A stretch of DNA of 64,000 nt from Candidatus Nitrotoga sp. SPKER (GCA_003402285.1 QFXG01000017.1:186001-250000); one strand, 5' to 3'; counted from the stretch's first letter, positions 1 to 10,301 are shown. Numbers and translations: made by a program. The notes: a model not told the origin generated them from the sequence alone.

Positions 1-1863
1 ACAGGTCGTCAATTGGTAATCAATGGCGATCTGTCAGCGCATCTTGCTTGGCCCCGCCCCTTGTTTCGCGCTGAACACATTACGTTTGCCAATCCGCCAT
101 GGGCCAAAGAAAAACAAATGGTTGCAGTTGGTGGCATCGAATTCACCATTGATTTGTCAGCGTTGCTAAGGAAAAACGTGGTTTTGCCCGAAGTGCGCCT
201 TGAGCATCCAGTCGTTTTTCTGGAGCAGAGCGCAGACGGTCGGAAGAATTGGTTGTTAGACCATGATCAGAAGGACGAGGATTCACGCGTCCATATCGGC
301 CATATACTACTTGATCACGGGCGACTCTCTTATGATGATCCCGTTAAAATGATCAGTATTCAGTCAGAAATTTCAACGCAAGATGGTGAGCAACAAGCTG
401 GCCCCGCTAAAGCGGGTATTGTGTTCAGCGCCAGGGGGCAGTATCAAGGCCTTCCGCTCGCGGTGCATGGTACGGGCGGAGCGGTGTTAGCCCTGCACAA
501 TGAAGCAGTGCCCTATCCGTTGAAGATCGATGCCAAAATAGGACAGACTGCTGCGCAGGCCGATGGGACGATTACCGGCTTGACCAAAATTTCTGCGGTC
601 GATCTGAATCTTGTCTTGCGTGGCGATAGTCTGGCAGATCTTTTTCCGTTGATTGGTATCGTACTTCCAGACACTCCCGCCTATTCGACCAAGGGTCGTC
701 TGATGCATAGTGAGCATAAGTGGCGTTATGAAAATTTTGCAGGCGCAACAGGTAAAAGTGACATTGCTGGCACGCTACAGGTTGTTACCGGCGGTAAACG
801 TCCTTTTATGCAAGGCGAGCTGGTTTCCAAGGTACTTGATCTGGCTGATTTAGGCCCACTGATCGGTGCTAGACCGGGTAGCCTGGTAGAGGCCGCCAAG
901 CAACCCGCCCCCTCGTCTGATCAGACCACAGTAATCTCAGCCAAGGCTCGCGTATTGCCCGACGAGCCGTTTAATACTGACCGCTGGAGTACCATGGATG
1001 CGGATGTAAAGCTGCGTGCAAAATCCATTCGTCGCGCCAAGGCGTTGCCCATCGAAGATCTGGTAGTTCATCTGAAACTACAGGATTCAGTACTGACGCT
1101 TAGTCCGCTTAATTTTGGCTTGGCGGGGGGTGATCTTGTCGCCCTGGTTTCGCTCGATGGACAACAGGATCCGATCCGGGCACATGCTAAAGTGCAAGCA
1201 AAAAAACTTTTACTGAGTAAGTTATTTCCGACGGTCGATTTGTCTAAGGCAAGCATCGGTGAGATTAATGGCGCATTCGATATAAGCGGTAAGGGTAATT
1301 CGGTGGCGCATATGTTGGCAACCTCAAACGGTAAGCTTGGCCTTGTCATCGCAGGGGGTGAAATCAGTAATGAGATGATTGAAATAATTGGTCTGGATTT
1401 GTGGGAATGGCTTAGATTCAAGATGAAGGGTGATCAGCCTACGCAAATCCGTTGCGGCGTCGCTGATTTTGGCGTTAAGAATGGCGTGATGGAGGCCAAT
1501 GCGCTGATTCTTGATACGGTGGATACCAATATTGGTGGCATGGGGACGATCGATTTTGGCAAGGAAATGCTGGATTTGACGTTAAATCCGCAACCAAAAG
1601 ATAAAAGCCCGATTGCATTGCGCGGCCCTATTCATATACGCGGAACATTAGCCAACCCTGACGTGCAGTTAGATAAGGTCAAACTTGTTGAGCGCGGCCT
1701 GGGTGCGGTATTACTCGGCATAATCAATCCGCTACTCGCTCTGATCCCCCTGATTGAAACTGGACCGGGTTTGGATAGTGATTGCGGACGGCTGATTCAG
1801 AAAACGCAGGAACCTGCGTCGCATAAGACGGCAGTTGGAGCAAAGCGCGGATCTGCGCTTTGA
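1..1863 (+). CDS. AsmA family protein, 5' end outside window
   Basis: The frame is open from base 1 (TGRQLVINGDLS...), so the TTG at 13 is internal and the true start lies upstream. About 620 residues are visible. The opening phrase and the C-terminal half, with its repeated beta-strand pattern and an ending like ETGPGLDSDCGRLIQ, match the AsmA/AsmA_2 family. These are large inner-membrane-anchored periplasmic proteins linked to outer-membrane lipid homeostasis. The N-terminal membrane anchor is not in the window. About 270 bases without a recognisable gene follow before the next gene. The family call is firm; the exact paralogue cannot be named. Confidence 0.85.
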   Translation, partial: TGRQLVINGDLSAHLAWPRPLFRAEHITFANPPWAKEKQMVAVGGIEFTIDLSALLRKNVVLPEVRLEHPVVFLEQSADGRKNWLLDHDQKDEDSRVHIGHILLDHGRLSYDDPVKMISIQSEISTQDGEQQAGPAKAGIVFSARGQYQGLPLAVHGTGGAVLALHNEAVPYPLKIDAKIGQTAAQADGTITGLTKISAVDLNLVLRGDSLADLFPLIGIVLPDTPAYSTKGRLMHSEHKWRYENFAGATGKSDIAGTLQVVTGGKRPFMQGELVSKVLDLADLGPLIGARPGSLVEAAKQPAPSSDQTTVISAKARVLPDEPFNTDRWSTMDADVKLRAKSIRRAKALPIEDLVVHLKLQDSVLTLSPLNFGLAGGDLVALVSLDGQQDPIRAHAKVQAKKLLLSKLFPTVDLSKASIGEINGAFDISGKGNSVAHMLATSNGKLGLVIAGGEISNEMIEIIGLDLWEWLRFKMKGDQPTQIRCGVADFGVKNGVMEANALILDTVDTNIGGMGTIDFGKEMLDLTLNPQPKDKSPIALRGPIHIRGTLANPDVQLDKVKLVERGLGAVLLGIINPLLALIPLIETGPGLDSDCGRLIQKTQEPASHKTAVGAKRGSAL

Positions 1864-2135
1864 TGGGTCTTATAGATTGTTCCGCACGAGTTCAGCCAAT
1901 AGTTAGACTGGTACATATTTACTGTCTGTCAGTCACAATTATGCAATCGATTCAATTAAGATTTAAAAAGAAAATTATTTGATGAATCTGCATTTAATCA
2001 AGATAACCGTATTTTTGTCTTCAATGCATTTGGGTTGTCTTCACGTTGGAGATATCACCAAGGGTAAATAGTATGAGATGTTTAGCCCAAAACAAACTAT
2101 GCTCACTAATTTTACTTTTACCTGGATTGAAATAA

Positions 2136-4136
2136 ATGGAATTTGTACTCAAAAAAATATATGCAACTTCTGAAGAGACTGATCCAGCCCTGTTGATTGA
2201 ACTTGTGGATAAAATTCGACCGAAGACTCCCAATGTGAGTGGGGTGGCTACAATAAATTTACGCGCTTTGATCCAGTTGTTGAGGATGCACCCTGAATAT
2301 GGTGCCGCACTTCGAAGCTATGTATTAGCACTATTTGAAAAGCGTCGCCACAGCCATCTTTATGCCGATATCGGCATATTATCTAACGAAGGTTTTTTTA
2401 CTACAGTCTGGAATCGTTTCGTCTTTCGTTTATTACCGCCGGAAACACGCGACGATTACCTGAAAGATATGTTCGGGCTCGTGTTCCATAGGCATACCGA
2501 TTATCTATGGGTTGATCAAATACCTGATGAAGTATGGATTGAATTATTGAAGTGTATTGATTTTGATGCTGAGCCCTCTCATCCCGGATGGGCAAAAATT
2601 CAGAAGGAAATGCTGGATGCAGTTCAGATGCTGTCTTATCGTATTGCATCCACGGGTCTTGAACATGAGCTGGTGCGTAATTATCCGGATATTGAACGCT
2701 TCGAATCTCCGTTTTTAGCTCAGAACGTCGAGGTCTGCGATTATTACCAAGCCTATCATGCCCATCTCAGGGGAGATCCTGCGCTGCCTGACGACAGGCA
2801 TATCCCGGTATTGTTGCAGCAATGCGAAGAGGTGTTGGTGAAGGTGCGCAAGCAAGCGTCACAAAATGGTGCGAGCATTAGCCTTACGTATCATTTGCAG
2901 CGCGTGCATCAGATGATCAAGCGACTGCAAACTTTGTTGGTGTTGCTCGACCCAAACGAAACTACGATGCGTAGTTTGGCTTTGCTGCGTGAATTAGTGC
3001 GTGAGGAGAATCGTAAATACAGCGTGCGTGATGTATTTACGCGTGTGACCGATCTGGTAGCGTTACAGGTCACAGAGAATGCAGGTAAAACGGGTGAACA
3101 TTATGCTGCTGTGACGCGGGGCGAGTATTTTAATATGCTGCGTTCATCCATGGGGGCGGGTTTTATAATCGGATTTATGGCGCTGATCAAGATCGGGATT
3201 AGCAAGATGATGTTCGCGCCTTTAACCCAAACTTTTTTCTTCAGTATGAACTATGCCTTCGGCTTTTTACTGATACACGTGATGCATTTTACCGTTGCCA
3301 CCAAACAACCCGCCATGACTGCGGCAACGATTGCCGCTACAGTTGACCAGAATGCTGCATTGAACAGTAAAGGTAAGGCACCGCTTGATGGAGTCGTGCA
3401 ACTCATCGCTATTGTGTGGCGCACCCAGATTGTTTCAATTCTGGGCAATGTGATACTTGCGATTCCAACCGGCATGCTCATTGCGTTGCTAAGCCAAATG
3501 GCCGGTACGCCGGTGATGTCGGAGGAAAAAGCCTGGCATACATTGGAGGATATCAATCCTTTCTATAGCTGGACTTTGGTTCACGCCGCAATTGCGGGAA
3601 TATGTCTTTTTTTTGCCGGATTGATCTCGGGTTATTACGACAATAAGTGTGCTTACACTCGAATTCCTGCTCGTTTAAAACAATTGCACTGGTTGCGGAA
3701 ATTGTTAGGGGAGCATCGTCTTGATCGCTTTGCGGTTTATATGGGAGACAATCTGGGTGCGTTAATGGGGAATTTTACGTTTGGCATCATGCTCGGTAGC
3801 ATGGGACTGATAGGTTTTATGTTAGGTTTTCCTTTCATTGATATCCGTCACGTCACGTTTTCGTCAGCTAACTTTGCTTTTGCGTTAGTTGCACTTGATT
3901 TTAGGGTGAGTGAACAGTTAGTAGCGGTGTCCCTGTTAGGCATTGCGCTGATCGGGATAGTCAATCTTGCGGTGAGTTTTGGCTTGGCACTTTATGTCGC
4001 GATGAAGGCGCGCCAAGTACGTTTCAATCGTATTGGCGAATTGTTTCGGATGCTGGGGGCTCGCTTTGTAAGTAATCCACGTGAATTTTTCTTTCCTCCC
4101 CGAAGTGGAGCTGTACTACAAAATGCGGCACCTTGA
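2136..4136 (+). CDS. Site-specific recombinase-family (SpecificRecomb/Gcr-like) membrane protein
   Basis: This 666-residue protein has a mostly helical soluble half (about 1-325). A multi-spanning half follows, with hydrophobic segments near residues 335, 360, 435, 485, 555 and 620 and motifs such as MNYAFGFLLIHVMHFTVATKQPAMT. This is the architecture of the proteobacterial family annotated 'site-specific recombinase' (SpecificRecomb; Neisseria gcr). I see no tyrosine- or serine-recombinase catalytic motif, so the name is historical and a membrane role is as likely. The ATG at 2136 has no strong Shine-Dalgarno sequence. It stands alone between the AsmA gene and the sensory cluster. Confidence 0.75.
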   Translation: MEFVLKKIYATSEETDPALLIELVDKIRPKTPNVSGVATINLRALIQLLRMHPEYGAALRSYVLALFEKRRHSHLYADIGILSNEGFFTTVWNRFVFRLLPPETRDDYLKDMFGLVFHRHTDYLWVDQIPDEVWIELLKCIDFDAEPSHPGWAKIQKEMLDAVQMLSYRIASTGLEHELVRNYPDIERFESPFLAQNVEVCDYYQAYHAHLRGDPALPDDRHIPVLLQQCEEVLVKVRKQASQNGASISLTYHLQRVHQMIKRLQTLLVLLDPNETTMRSLALLRELVREENRKYSVRDVFTRVTDLVALQVTENAGKTGEHYAAVTRGEYFNMLRSSMGAGFIIGFMALIKIGISKMMFAPLTQTFFFSMNYAFGFLLIHVMHFTVATKQPAMTAATIAATVDQNAALNSKGKAPLDGVVQLIAIVWRTQIVSILGNVILAIPTGMLIALLSQMAGTPVMSEEKAWHTLEDINPFYSWTLVHAAIAGICLFFAGLISGYYDNKCAYTRIPARLKQLHWLRKLLGEHRLDRFAVYMGDNLGALMGNFTFGIMLGSMGLIGFMLGFPFIDIRHVTFSSANFAFALVALDFRVSEQLVAVSLLGIALIGIVNLAVSFGLALYVAMKARQVRFNRIGELFRMLGARFVSNPREFFFPPRSGAVLQNAAP

Positions 4137-4319
4137 GCAACAATAAAGATGGGTAGAGCGGAAAGAAAGGGTAGCAAGAAGCGTTGGAGGAGTTCTATCA
4201 TGTGCGCGGGATAATTGATCTTACCGGCGTTAAAACAGTAGTGTCAGAAATTTTTTTTGGCATCGTTTTATTACAATAAAGCACCATGATTGAGTGCCGT
4301 CATTATTGATCAGGTTCAC

Positions 4320-6212
4320 ATGTTTAAAAATTTGACCATTAAAACCCGTTTGACGTTCACCCTTTCTTTCTTGGTAGCTTTTCTGCTAGGGATCGAAACG
4401 CTTGGATTATGGGGAATGAGTAAGGCAAACGACGGTTTGAAAACTGTTTATGAGGATAACGTCATTCCGCTTGGACAATTGGATCATATTGAATCGCTCT
4501 TGCAACAAAATCGTCTCCTCATCGCAGCTGCATTGGTGACACCCACTTCCGAGATCATCGACAACAACACAGCCATACTCGAAAAAGATATCGAAGAGAT
4601 CACCAAAGCCTGGGAAGGATACATGAAGACTTATCTGACTCCAGAGGAGGAAAAGCTGGCTAGTACATTTGCTGAGGACCAAAAAAAATTCGTCACTGAG
4701 GGTCTAAGGCCAGCAATAGCCGCTTTGCGGACGCACGAAATCATTGAGGCGAATAAAATTGTTGTGGAGAAAATACGTCCCCTCTATGAATTAGTCAAGA
4801 AAGACATTGGATTACTTATTGATATTCAAATAGATATTACTAAACAGGAATATAAACGCCAACAAGACCGGTATGTGATTACGCGTAATATTTTCATCGC
4901 TTTGATAATTATTGCTCTGGTGATGGTTGTATTGATCAGTGTTGCGGTCACTCGGGTTATCTTCAGGCCGTTAGAACAAGCAGTGAAGATTGCTAATAGC
5001 GTTACCACAGGGGACTTTACGCAGCAAATCGACGTTCGGTCGACAGATGAAATTGGCCAATTGTTGCAAGCATTGAAAGAAATGAATGATAGTCTGGTGA
5101 CGACTGTTGGCCAGTTGCGCGACAGCGAAACGCATGTTCGCGCCATGCTGAATAACCTGATTGAGGGCATCATTACAATTAACGAATATGGTGTGATTGG
5201 AACTTTCAATGCTACTGCCGAGCGTATATTCGGTTACACCGAGGCCGAGGTACTCAACAAAAATGTTTCCATGCTCATGCCCGTTCCCTACCGCGATGCG
5301 CACGACAGTTATCTAGCCCGCTATCTACAGACGCGCCAGAAAAACATCATTGGTATTAGCCGCGAGGTAGTGGGGCTGCGTAAAGATGGAACCATCTTCC
5401 CCATGGAGCTGGCAGTGATTGAAACGCGCCAGGGCGAAAGCCATATATTCACTGGCTCTTTCCGTGATATTAGTGCGCGTAAGCAGGCGGAAGAACAGAA
5501 GGCACGCCTAATCTACGAACTTGAAAGTACCCAGGAGGAACTAAAAAGCTTTGCTTATGTGGTGTCCCATGATCTGAAGGCACCGTTGCGAGCTATCAGC
5601 GCATTGGCTGGCTGGCTTGTCCATGATTACTCGGACAAGTTTGATGAAAAGGGTAAAGAATATATAGATCTGCTTATTAAACGGGTATACCGCATGGATA
5701 ATCTGATTAATGGTATTTTGCAATATTCGCGAGTAGGCCGAGTGAAGGAGCAGAGCGTTGCGGTAAACCTTGACCAGTTAGTGCGAGAAGTGATTGACCT
5801 GCTTTCACCACCGGCCAATATTGTGATCAGCATTGAAAATACTTTACCTACCGTTTTGGTAGAGCCGACCCGCATCGAGCAGGTATTTCAAAATTTGCTC
5901 TTCAATGCTATCAAATTCATGGACAAACCCCAGGGCGAAATTCGTATCGCCTGTAGTTCAGAAGATCAGCATTGGAAATTTCTTATCGCCGACAATGGGC
6001 CAGGTATTGAGTTGCGACATTTTGAACGGATCTTTCAGTTATTCCAGACCTTGGTGCCGCGAGATCGGATGGAAGGTACGGGTGTAGGCCTTTCTTTGGT
6101 GAAAAAAATTGTGGAAATGTACGGTGGTAAAATATGGCTGGAATCCAAAGTGGGGGAAGGAAGCAAGTTTTTTTTCACGTTACCTAAAACTGTAATAATA
6201 AGCTCAAATTAA
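4320..6212 (+). CDS. Membrane sensor histidine kinase (four-helix sensor-HAMP-PAS-HisKA-HATPase)
   Basis: Inner-membrane sensor kinase of 630 residues counted from the ATG at 4320. A TTG at 4290 would add ten residues but is less likely. TM1 is at about 10-33. A periplasmic helical domain resembling the MCP four-helix bundle follows, then TM2 at about 190-212, HAMP to about 265 and PAS at about 275-390. In HisKA the phosphoacceptor is His417, in VVSHDLKAPLRA. The HATPase domain shows DNGPGIE and GTGVGLSLVKK. The HisKA type is that found in phytochrome-like kinases, which commonly pair with Rcp1-like single-domain regulators. Exactly such a gene starts 15 bases downstream. The signal sensed is unknown. 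Confidence 0.9.
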   Translation: MFKNLTIKTRLTFTLSFLVAFLLGIETLGLWGMSKANDGLKTVYEDNVIPLGQLDHIESLLQQNRLLIAAALVTPTSEIIDNNTAILEKDIEEITKAWEGYMKTYLTPEEEKLASTFAEDQKKFVTEGLRPAIAALRTHEIIEANKIVVEKIRPLYELVKKDIGLLIDIQIDITKQEYKRQQDRYVITRNIFIALIIIALVMVVLISVAVTRVIFRPLEQAVKIANSVTTGDFTQQIDVRSTDEIGQLLQALKEMNDSLVTTVGQLRDSETHVRAMLNNLIEGIITINEYGVIGTFNATAERIFGYTEAEVLNKNVSMLMPVPYRDAHDSYLARYLQTRQKNIIGISREVVGLRKDGTIFPMELAVIETRQGESHIFTGSFRDISARKQAEEQKARLIYELESTQEELKSFAYVVSHDLKAPLRAISALAGWLVHDYSDKFDEKGKEYIDLLIKRVYRMDNLINGILQYSRVGRVKEQSVAVNLDQLVREVIDLLSPPANIVISIENTLPTVLVEPTRIEQVFQNLLFNAIKFMDKPQGEIRIACSSEDQHWKFLIADNGPGIELRHFERIFQLFQTLVPRDRMEGTGVGLSLVKKIVEMYGGKIWLESKVGEGSKFFFTLPKTVIISSN

Positions 6213-6227
6213 GGAATAAAGAAAAGT

Positions 6228-6641
6228 ATGAGGATTACCAATAAACCTATTCTTCTGGTAGAAGATGACCACGTGGACACTATGACCGTTATTCGCGCTT
6301 TAAAAGATATTCGCGTAACGAATCCGTTGGTACGGCAGGAAAACGGCGAAGAAGCGCTGAATTATTTACGCGATTCTAATAATGACAGACCCTGCATTAT
6401 CTTGCTTGATTTAAATATGCCTATCATGAACGGTATCGAGTTTTTGCAGGTAATGAAGAATGATGACCAATTAAAAGTTATTCCGGTGATTGTGCTGACC
6501 ACGTCTGAAGAACAACAAGATAAGGTGAAAAGTTTTAATTTGGGCGTGGCTGGCTATATGACTAAACCTGTAGATTACCTGCAATTTGTTGAAGTGATGC
6601 GTTCAATTGATACCTATTGGACTATCAGTGAAATGCCCTGA
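6228..6641 (+). CDS. Single-domain response regulator (CheY/Rcp1-like)
   Basis: 137 residues, one receiver domain and no output domain. The acidic pocket is E12-D13-D14, the phosphoacceptor is Asp61 (LLDLNMP), the switch threonine is T91 and the conserved lysine is K113 (TKP). AAGGAATAAAG before the ATG is a plausible ribosome binding site. The gene starts 15 bases after the upstream kinase and is probably its phosphorylation partner. With no DNA-binding domain it must act through protein contacts or pass phosphate on, for example to the downstream hybrid kinase. Confidence 0.92.
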   Translation: MRITNKPILLVEDDHVDTMTVIRALKDIRVTNPLVRQENGEEALNYLRDSNNDRPCIILLDLNMPIMNGIEFLQVMKNDDQLKVIPVIVLTTSEEQQDKVKSFNLGVAGYMTKPVDYLQFVEVMRSIDTYWTISEMP

Positions 6642-6693
6642 TATGCTCAGATCACGGAGTGGGTTTTTATATTAACAAGGTACTGATTTTAGA

Positions 6694-8835
6694 ATGAAAA
6701 AATCTCATATTCGGATACTGGTAGTTGATGATGACATGGTGGACCGTTTAGCCTGTCGCCGTGCTCTTGAAGAATGTTCGGATTACAGTTATGTACTGAC
6801 AGAAGCCGAGACAGGACGGGAGGGGTTACAGTTTGCCGAGGCGCAAAAACCGGACTGTATTTTGCTGGACTACCATATGCCGGATATGAATGGTTTAGAG
6901 TTTTTGACTGAGCTGATTGACGAAGTAGGAGAGATTCCGATTCCCGTGATGATGTTGACCGGCGCTGATAGTGCTTCAGTCGCGGTTGAGGCCATGAAGC
7001 GTGGTGCATGGGATTACATGGTCAAGGATGTAGAGCGCGAGTATCTCAAATTATTACCCACCGTTATCCAGCGCGTGCTGCGCGAGCGGGAGATGCGGAC
7101 GGAAAAAAAACTGACAGAAGACAAGCTGCTCCAAGCCGAGGCTAAATACCGCAACCTGGTAGAGCAAATCCCGGCAATTACCTATATTGCAGCGCTGGAT
7201 GAAGACAATAAAGTTCTTTATATTAGTCCACAAATCAAAGTGTTGGGTTTTTCTCCGACACAATGGCTGGAAACTCCAGGAATTCATCTCGCCCACATTC
7301 ATCAGGAAGACCGGGCACGCGTGTTAACTGAACTAACAAAAAGCCGTGCCAAGGGCACGCCGTTGCGTTGCGAATATCGTCTGATTTCCTGCGATGGAAC
7401 AGTTTTTTGGTTTCGTGATGAAGCAAGCGTAGTGAGGGATGAGTCGGGACGCTCGCTATTTCTTCAAGGAATTCTGGTTGATATTACTGAAAGTAAACAG
7501 ATAGAAGCTGAACTGCGGCAGCACCGCTGGCGTCTTGAGGAGCTAGTGGCAAAGCGTACTGATGAACTTGCGGAAGCGAATAAACATCTGCGTCAGGATA
7601 TTGTGGAACGCAAGCTTGTTCAAGCAGAGCTGATTAACGCCAAGGCAGCCGCAGAAAAAGCCAATCTGACGAAATCGAATTTTCTTTCTAGCATGAGCCA
7701 TGAATTGCGCACACCACTTAATGCCATTCTTGGCTTTGCGCAATTGTTAGAAATTGGTACTCCTGCGCCAACGCCTACCCAAATGACCAGGCTTAAAGAG
7801 ATTCTCCAGGGAGGATGGTATTTGCTGGAGCTGATCAACGAAATTCTGGATCTTGCGACAATTGAATCCGGCAATCTTGCGCTGAATCTAGATTCGGTAT
7901 CTCTGGCTGAGGTCATATCCGAATGCCAGGCTATGATTGAACCTCAGGCACAGCAACATGGCATTCAGTTGATTTTTCCCAAGTTCGATAGTCCTTTGAC
8001 TGTTAAGGCAGATCGGACTCGGTTAAAGCAGGCTTTGATCAACCTGCTATCCAATGCGATTAAATACAATCGTGAGCAGGGAACGGTTGAGGTGACATGC
8101 GTTACAGGTACTTCGGATTACGTTCGCATCAGCGTTCAGGATACGGGAGAGGGATTGTCCCCAGAAAAATTGACGCAACTTTTCCAGCCATTCAATCGTC
8201 TTGGTCAAGAAAATGGAGCCGTCGAAGGGACGGGCATTGGCCTGGCAGTGACCAAGGAATTAGTCGAATTGATGGGTGGTGCAATCGGTGTAGACAGTAC
8301 CGTCGGAGTGGGCAGTGTATTCTGGTTTGAACTAATTTTGGCTACAGAGCCTCAACTTGCCTTGGAAGGATGCGAATCCCAGGAATTGACTGCACCAACT
8401 TATGTTGGTAGTCAGCAGTACACCATGCTCTATTTTGAAGATAATCTGATTAATTCGTCATTAATCAAAGAGCTTATTGAAGAGGATCGTCCAGATATAC
8501 AGTTGTTGATTGCGGGTAACGGCAATCGGGGTATCGAGCTGGCACGTATTCATCTTCCAGATGTAATTTTGATGGATATCACCTTGCCTGATATGAATGG
8601 AATCGAAGCTATGGAGGTTCTTCGTCAAGATCCGCTGACATCGTCTATCCCTATTGTTGCACTGAGTGCGGATGCTATGCCCGATCATATTTTGAAGGGG
8701 TTGGAAGCAGGTTTTTTTCGCTATATCTGTAAGCCCTTCGAACTCAAAGAGTTTATGTTTGTGATTGACGAGGCCATTGCGTGTCGGAAAAGCAGCCTAG
8801 CCGATACGAGTAGAACAAAGGAAATTGAGGATTAA
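6694..8835 (+). CDS. Soluble hybrid histidine kinase (REC-PAS-HisKA-HATPase-REC)
   Basis: 713 residues with no membrane segment. An N-terminal receiver has phosphoacceptor Asp59 (LLDYHMPD). A PAS domain (about 145-268) and a short coiled coil (LVAKRTDELAEANKHL) follow. HisKA carries His336 in SMSHELRTPLNA, and the HATPase shows DTGEGLS and GTGIGLAV. A C-terminal receiver has Asp628 in LMDITLPD. Receivers at both ends suggest a relay node that takes phosphate from the preceding kinase/regulator pair. The gene follows the receiver gene by 52 bases on the same strand. The final output, such as a diguanylate cyclase or transcription factor, is not encoded here. Confidence 0.9.
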   Translation: MKKSHIRILVVDDDMVDRLACRRALEECSDYSYVLTEAETGREGLQFAEAQKPDCILLDYHMPDMNGLEFLTELIDEVGEIPIPVMMLTGADSASVAVEAMKRGAWDYMVKDVEREYLKLLPTVIQRVLREREMRTEKKLTEDKLLQAEAKYRNLVEQIPAITYIAALDEDNKVLYISPQIKVLGFSPTQWLETPGIHLAHIHQEDRARVLTELTKSRAKGTPLRCEYRLISCDGTVFWFRDEASVVRDESGRSLFLQGILVDITESKQIEAELRQHRWRLEELVAKRTDELAEANKHLRQDIVERKLVQAELINAKAAAEKANLTKSNFLSSMSHELRTPLNAILGFAQLLEIGTPAPTPTQMTRLKEILQGGWYLLELINEILDLATIESGNLALNLDSVSLAEVISECQAMIEPQAQQHGIQLIFPKFDSPLTVKADRTRLKQALINLLSNAIKYNREQGTVEVTCVTGTSDYVRISVQDTGEGLSPEKLTQLFQPFNRLGQENGAVEGTGIGLAVTKELVELMGGAIGVDSTVGVGSVFWFELILATEPQLALEGCESQELTAPTYVGSQQYTMLYFEDNLINSSLIKELIEEDRPDIQLLIAGNGNRGIELARIHLPDVILMDITLPDMNGIEAMEVLRQDPLTSSIPIVALSADAMPDHILKGLEAGFFRYICKPFELKEFMFVIDEAIACRKSSLADTSRTKEIED

Positions 8836-8930
8836 TTCCCCGAGTGTTGGAGTGAGAAATACTAGCCAGTGAGCATATGTAACTTTTGCTAGAGCAAACG
8901 AGTCTTTGTTGATTGACTTATTTTTGTTTT

Positions 8931-9464
8931 TTACTTCAGTACCACTACAAATATTAAAGTTGATAATGTAATGGTCAGTACAACACAGGCATAGATCAAT
9001 AGCTTGATTCGGACTTGTAAAACTTCGATTACATTAACGACGTGTGCATTTTGTTCGGCAAGTGACTTGATTAATTTGGCTGAAGAGTTATGGTCAGAAT
9101 TCAGTTCAATGATCTTTGCCTGAAGATGGCGAACGCGATTGTCTAAATTTGTAAGTCCTTCAGCATCGAAAGAGACCATTGTTGACGAATTGTCAGCCAT
9201 AGGTTGGCTATTTGTTTCATCTTTTGTCGTGGTAAAAAGGCGCTTTGCGCCTTTAACCACGCCCGGCGCGGCGTCCAGCACATCTTTCCATGGTATGACC
9301 CGTAGTGCGTTAATCCAACCTATAGCCAAGATGTTTCCTCCTGTGTCGTATATGTCGATATTATCAACCATATCACCAGCAGAGAGCACTGTCTGAATAA
9401 AATATTCTGGTGTGAATGATTTTCCTAAATTTACAAATCTCACTTCGGAATTTAGCAGGACCAA
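8931..9464 (-). CDS. Hypothetical protein with C-terminal membrane anchor
   Basis: I do not recognise this 177-residue protein. The N-terminal part (about 32-75, with DIYDTGGNILAIGWINALR) is compact and followed by a polar linker. Then comes a likely coiled coil (about 105-150) and a C-terminal hydrophobic segment (LLIYACVVLTITLSTLIFVVV) that would anchor the protein by its tail. It begins 21 bases after mutM and is probably co-transcribed with it. The start is uncertain: TTG at 9464, GTG at 9443 and ATG at 9371 are all in frame, and none has a strong ribosome binding site. Confidence 0.55.
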   Translation of the reverse strand: MVLLNSEVRFVNLGKSFTPEYFIQTVLSAGDMVDNIDIYDTGGNILAIGWINALRVIPWKDVLDAAPGVVKGAKRLFTTTKDETNSQPMADNSSTMVSFDAEGLTNLDNRVRHLQAKIIELNSDHNSSAKLIKSLAEQNAHVVNVIEVLQVRIKLLIYACVVLTITLSTLIFVVVLK

Positions 9465-9485
9465 AGTAATAGGCGAAGGTATGGA

Positions 9486-10301
9486 TTATTTTTGGCATTG
9501 CGGACAATAAAAACTGGATCGCTGTCCTTGTCGAATCTGCTTGATGACCGTGTTACATGCACGACAAGTTTCGGTTGCACGGCCATACACCCAGTAGTGT
9601 TGCTGGAAATAGCCAGGGTTGCCGTTGCTGTCTACGAAGTCGCGCAGGCTGCTGCCACCGAGTGCAATGGCTTCCGTCAGGGTTTCTTGTATCGTTATTA
9701 CCAATCGGGCGCAGCGTGGTCGACTAAGTTTTGCAGCGGGTAGTTGCGGACGGATACCCGCGCGGAATAGTGCTTCATTGGCGTAGATGTTACCGACGCC
9801 GACGACGAGATGATGATCCATGATGACCAGTTTGATTGCGGCATTGCGTTTTCGTATCGCACCATAAAGATACTCGGCATTAAATTTATTTTCTAGCGGC
9901 TCTACCCCAAGCTTTAATAATAGTGGATGCTGTGCAGGGTCGCCTTCATGCCATAGCACTGCGCCGAAACGGCGTGGATCACGTAACCGCATCAGCATTC
10001 CGTTGGCCAGTTTTAAATCGAAATGATCGTGCTTTTCTGCTGCTATGCCCGCAGATAAAATACGCAAGCTGCCGGACATGCCGAGATGGAGGATGAGCGT
10101 GCCGCTGTCGCATTTGATTAACAAATATTTGGCACGACGATGCAGCGCATGAATGATCTGATCATGCAAAATGGTGGCTAACTGCTTGGGGATAGCCCAA
10201 CGCAGATGAGAGGTGCGAATGGCTACGTCCGCGATTCGCTGGCCGACCAAATGCGGTTCCAGTCCGCGCAGTGTAGTTTCGACCTCGGGTAACTCAGGCA
10301 T
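9486..10301 (-). CDS. mutM: Formamidopyrimidine-DNA glycosylase (Fpg/MutM)
   Basis: A 271-residue base-excision-repair enzyme that removes 8-oxoguanine and formamidopyrimidines and cleaves the abasic site. The start MPELPEVET gives the catalytic Pro2 and Glu3. The helix-two-turn-helix contains VGNIYANEALF, and the C-terminal zinc finger has CRAC and CPQC pairs. Length is normal for the family. It lies between a small lipoprotein gene and an unknown membrane-anchored protein, all on the minus strand. Proximity to the TPR-lolB-ispE block is usual in betaproteobacteria. Confidence 0.97.
   Translation of the reverse strand: MPELPEVETTLRGLEPHLVGQRIADVAIRTSHLRWAIPKQLATILHDQIIHALHRRAKYLLIKCDSGTLILHLGMSGSLRILSAGIAAEKHDHFDLKLANGMLMRLRDPRRFGAVLWHEGDPAQHPLLLKLGVEPLENKFNAEYLYGAIRKRNAAIKLVIMDHHLVVGVGNIYANEALFRAGIRPQLPAAKLSRPRCARLVITIQETLTEAIALGGSSLRDFVDSNGNPGYFQQHYWVYGRATETCRACNTVIKQIRQGQRSSFYCPQCQK

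Noticed and set aside
1864-2135. Small regulatory RNA or promoter structure between the AsmA and recombinase-family genes
   Set aside because: AT-rich but without a convincing hairpin, T-run or promoter pair.
2136-4136. A real DNA recombinase at the sensory cluster
   Set aside because: Despite the family name there is no catalytic tyrosine/serine recombinase motif, and half of the protein is membrane-spanning, so I do not treat it as a mobile element.
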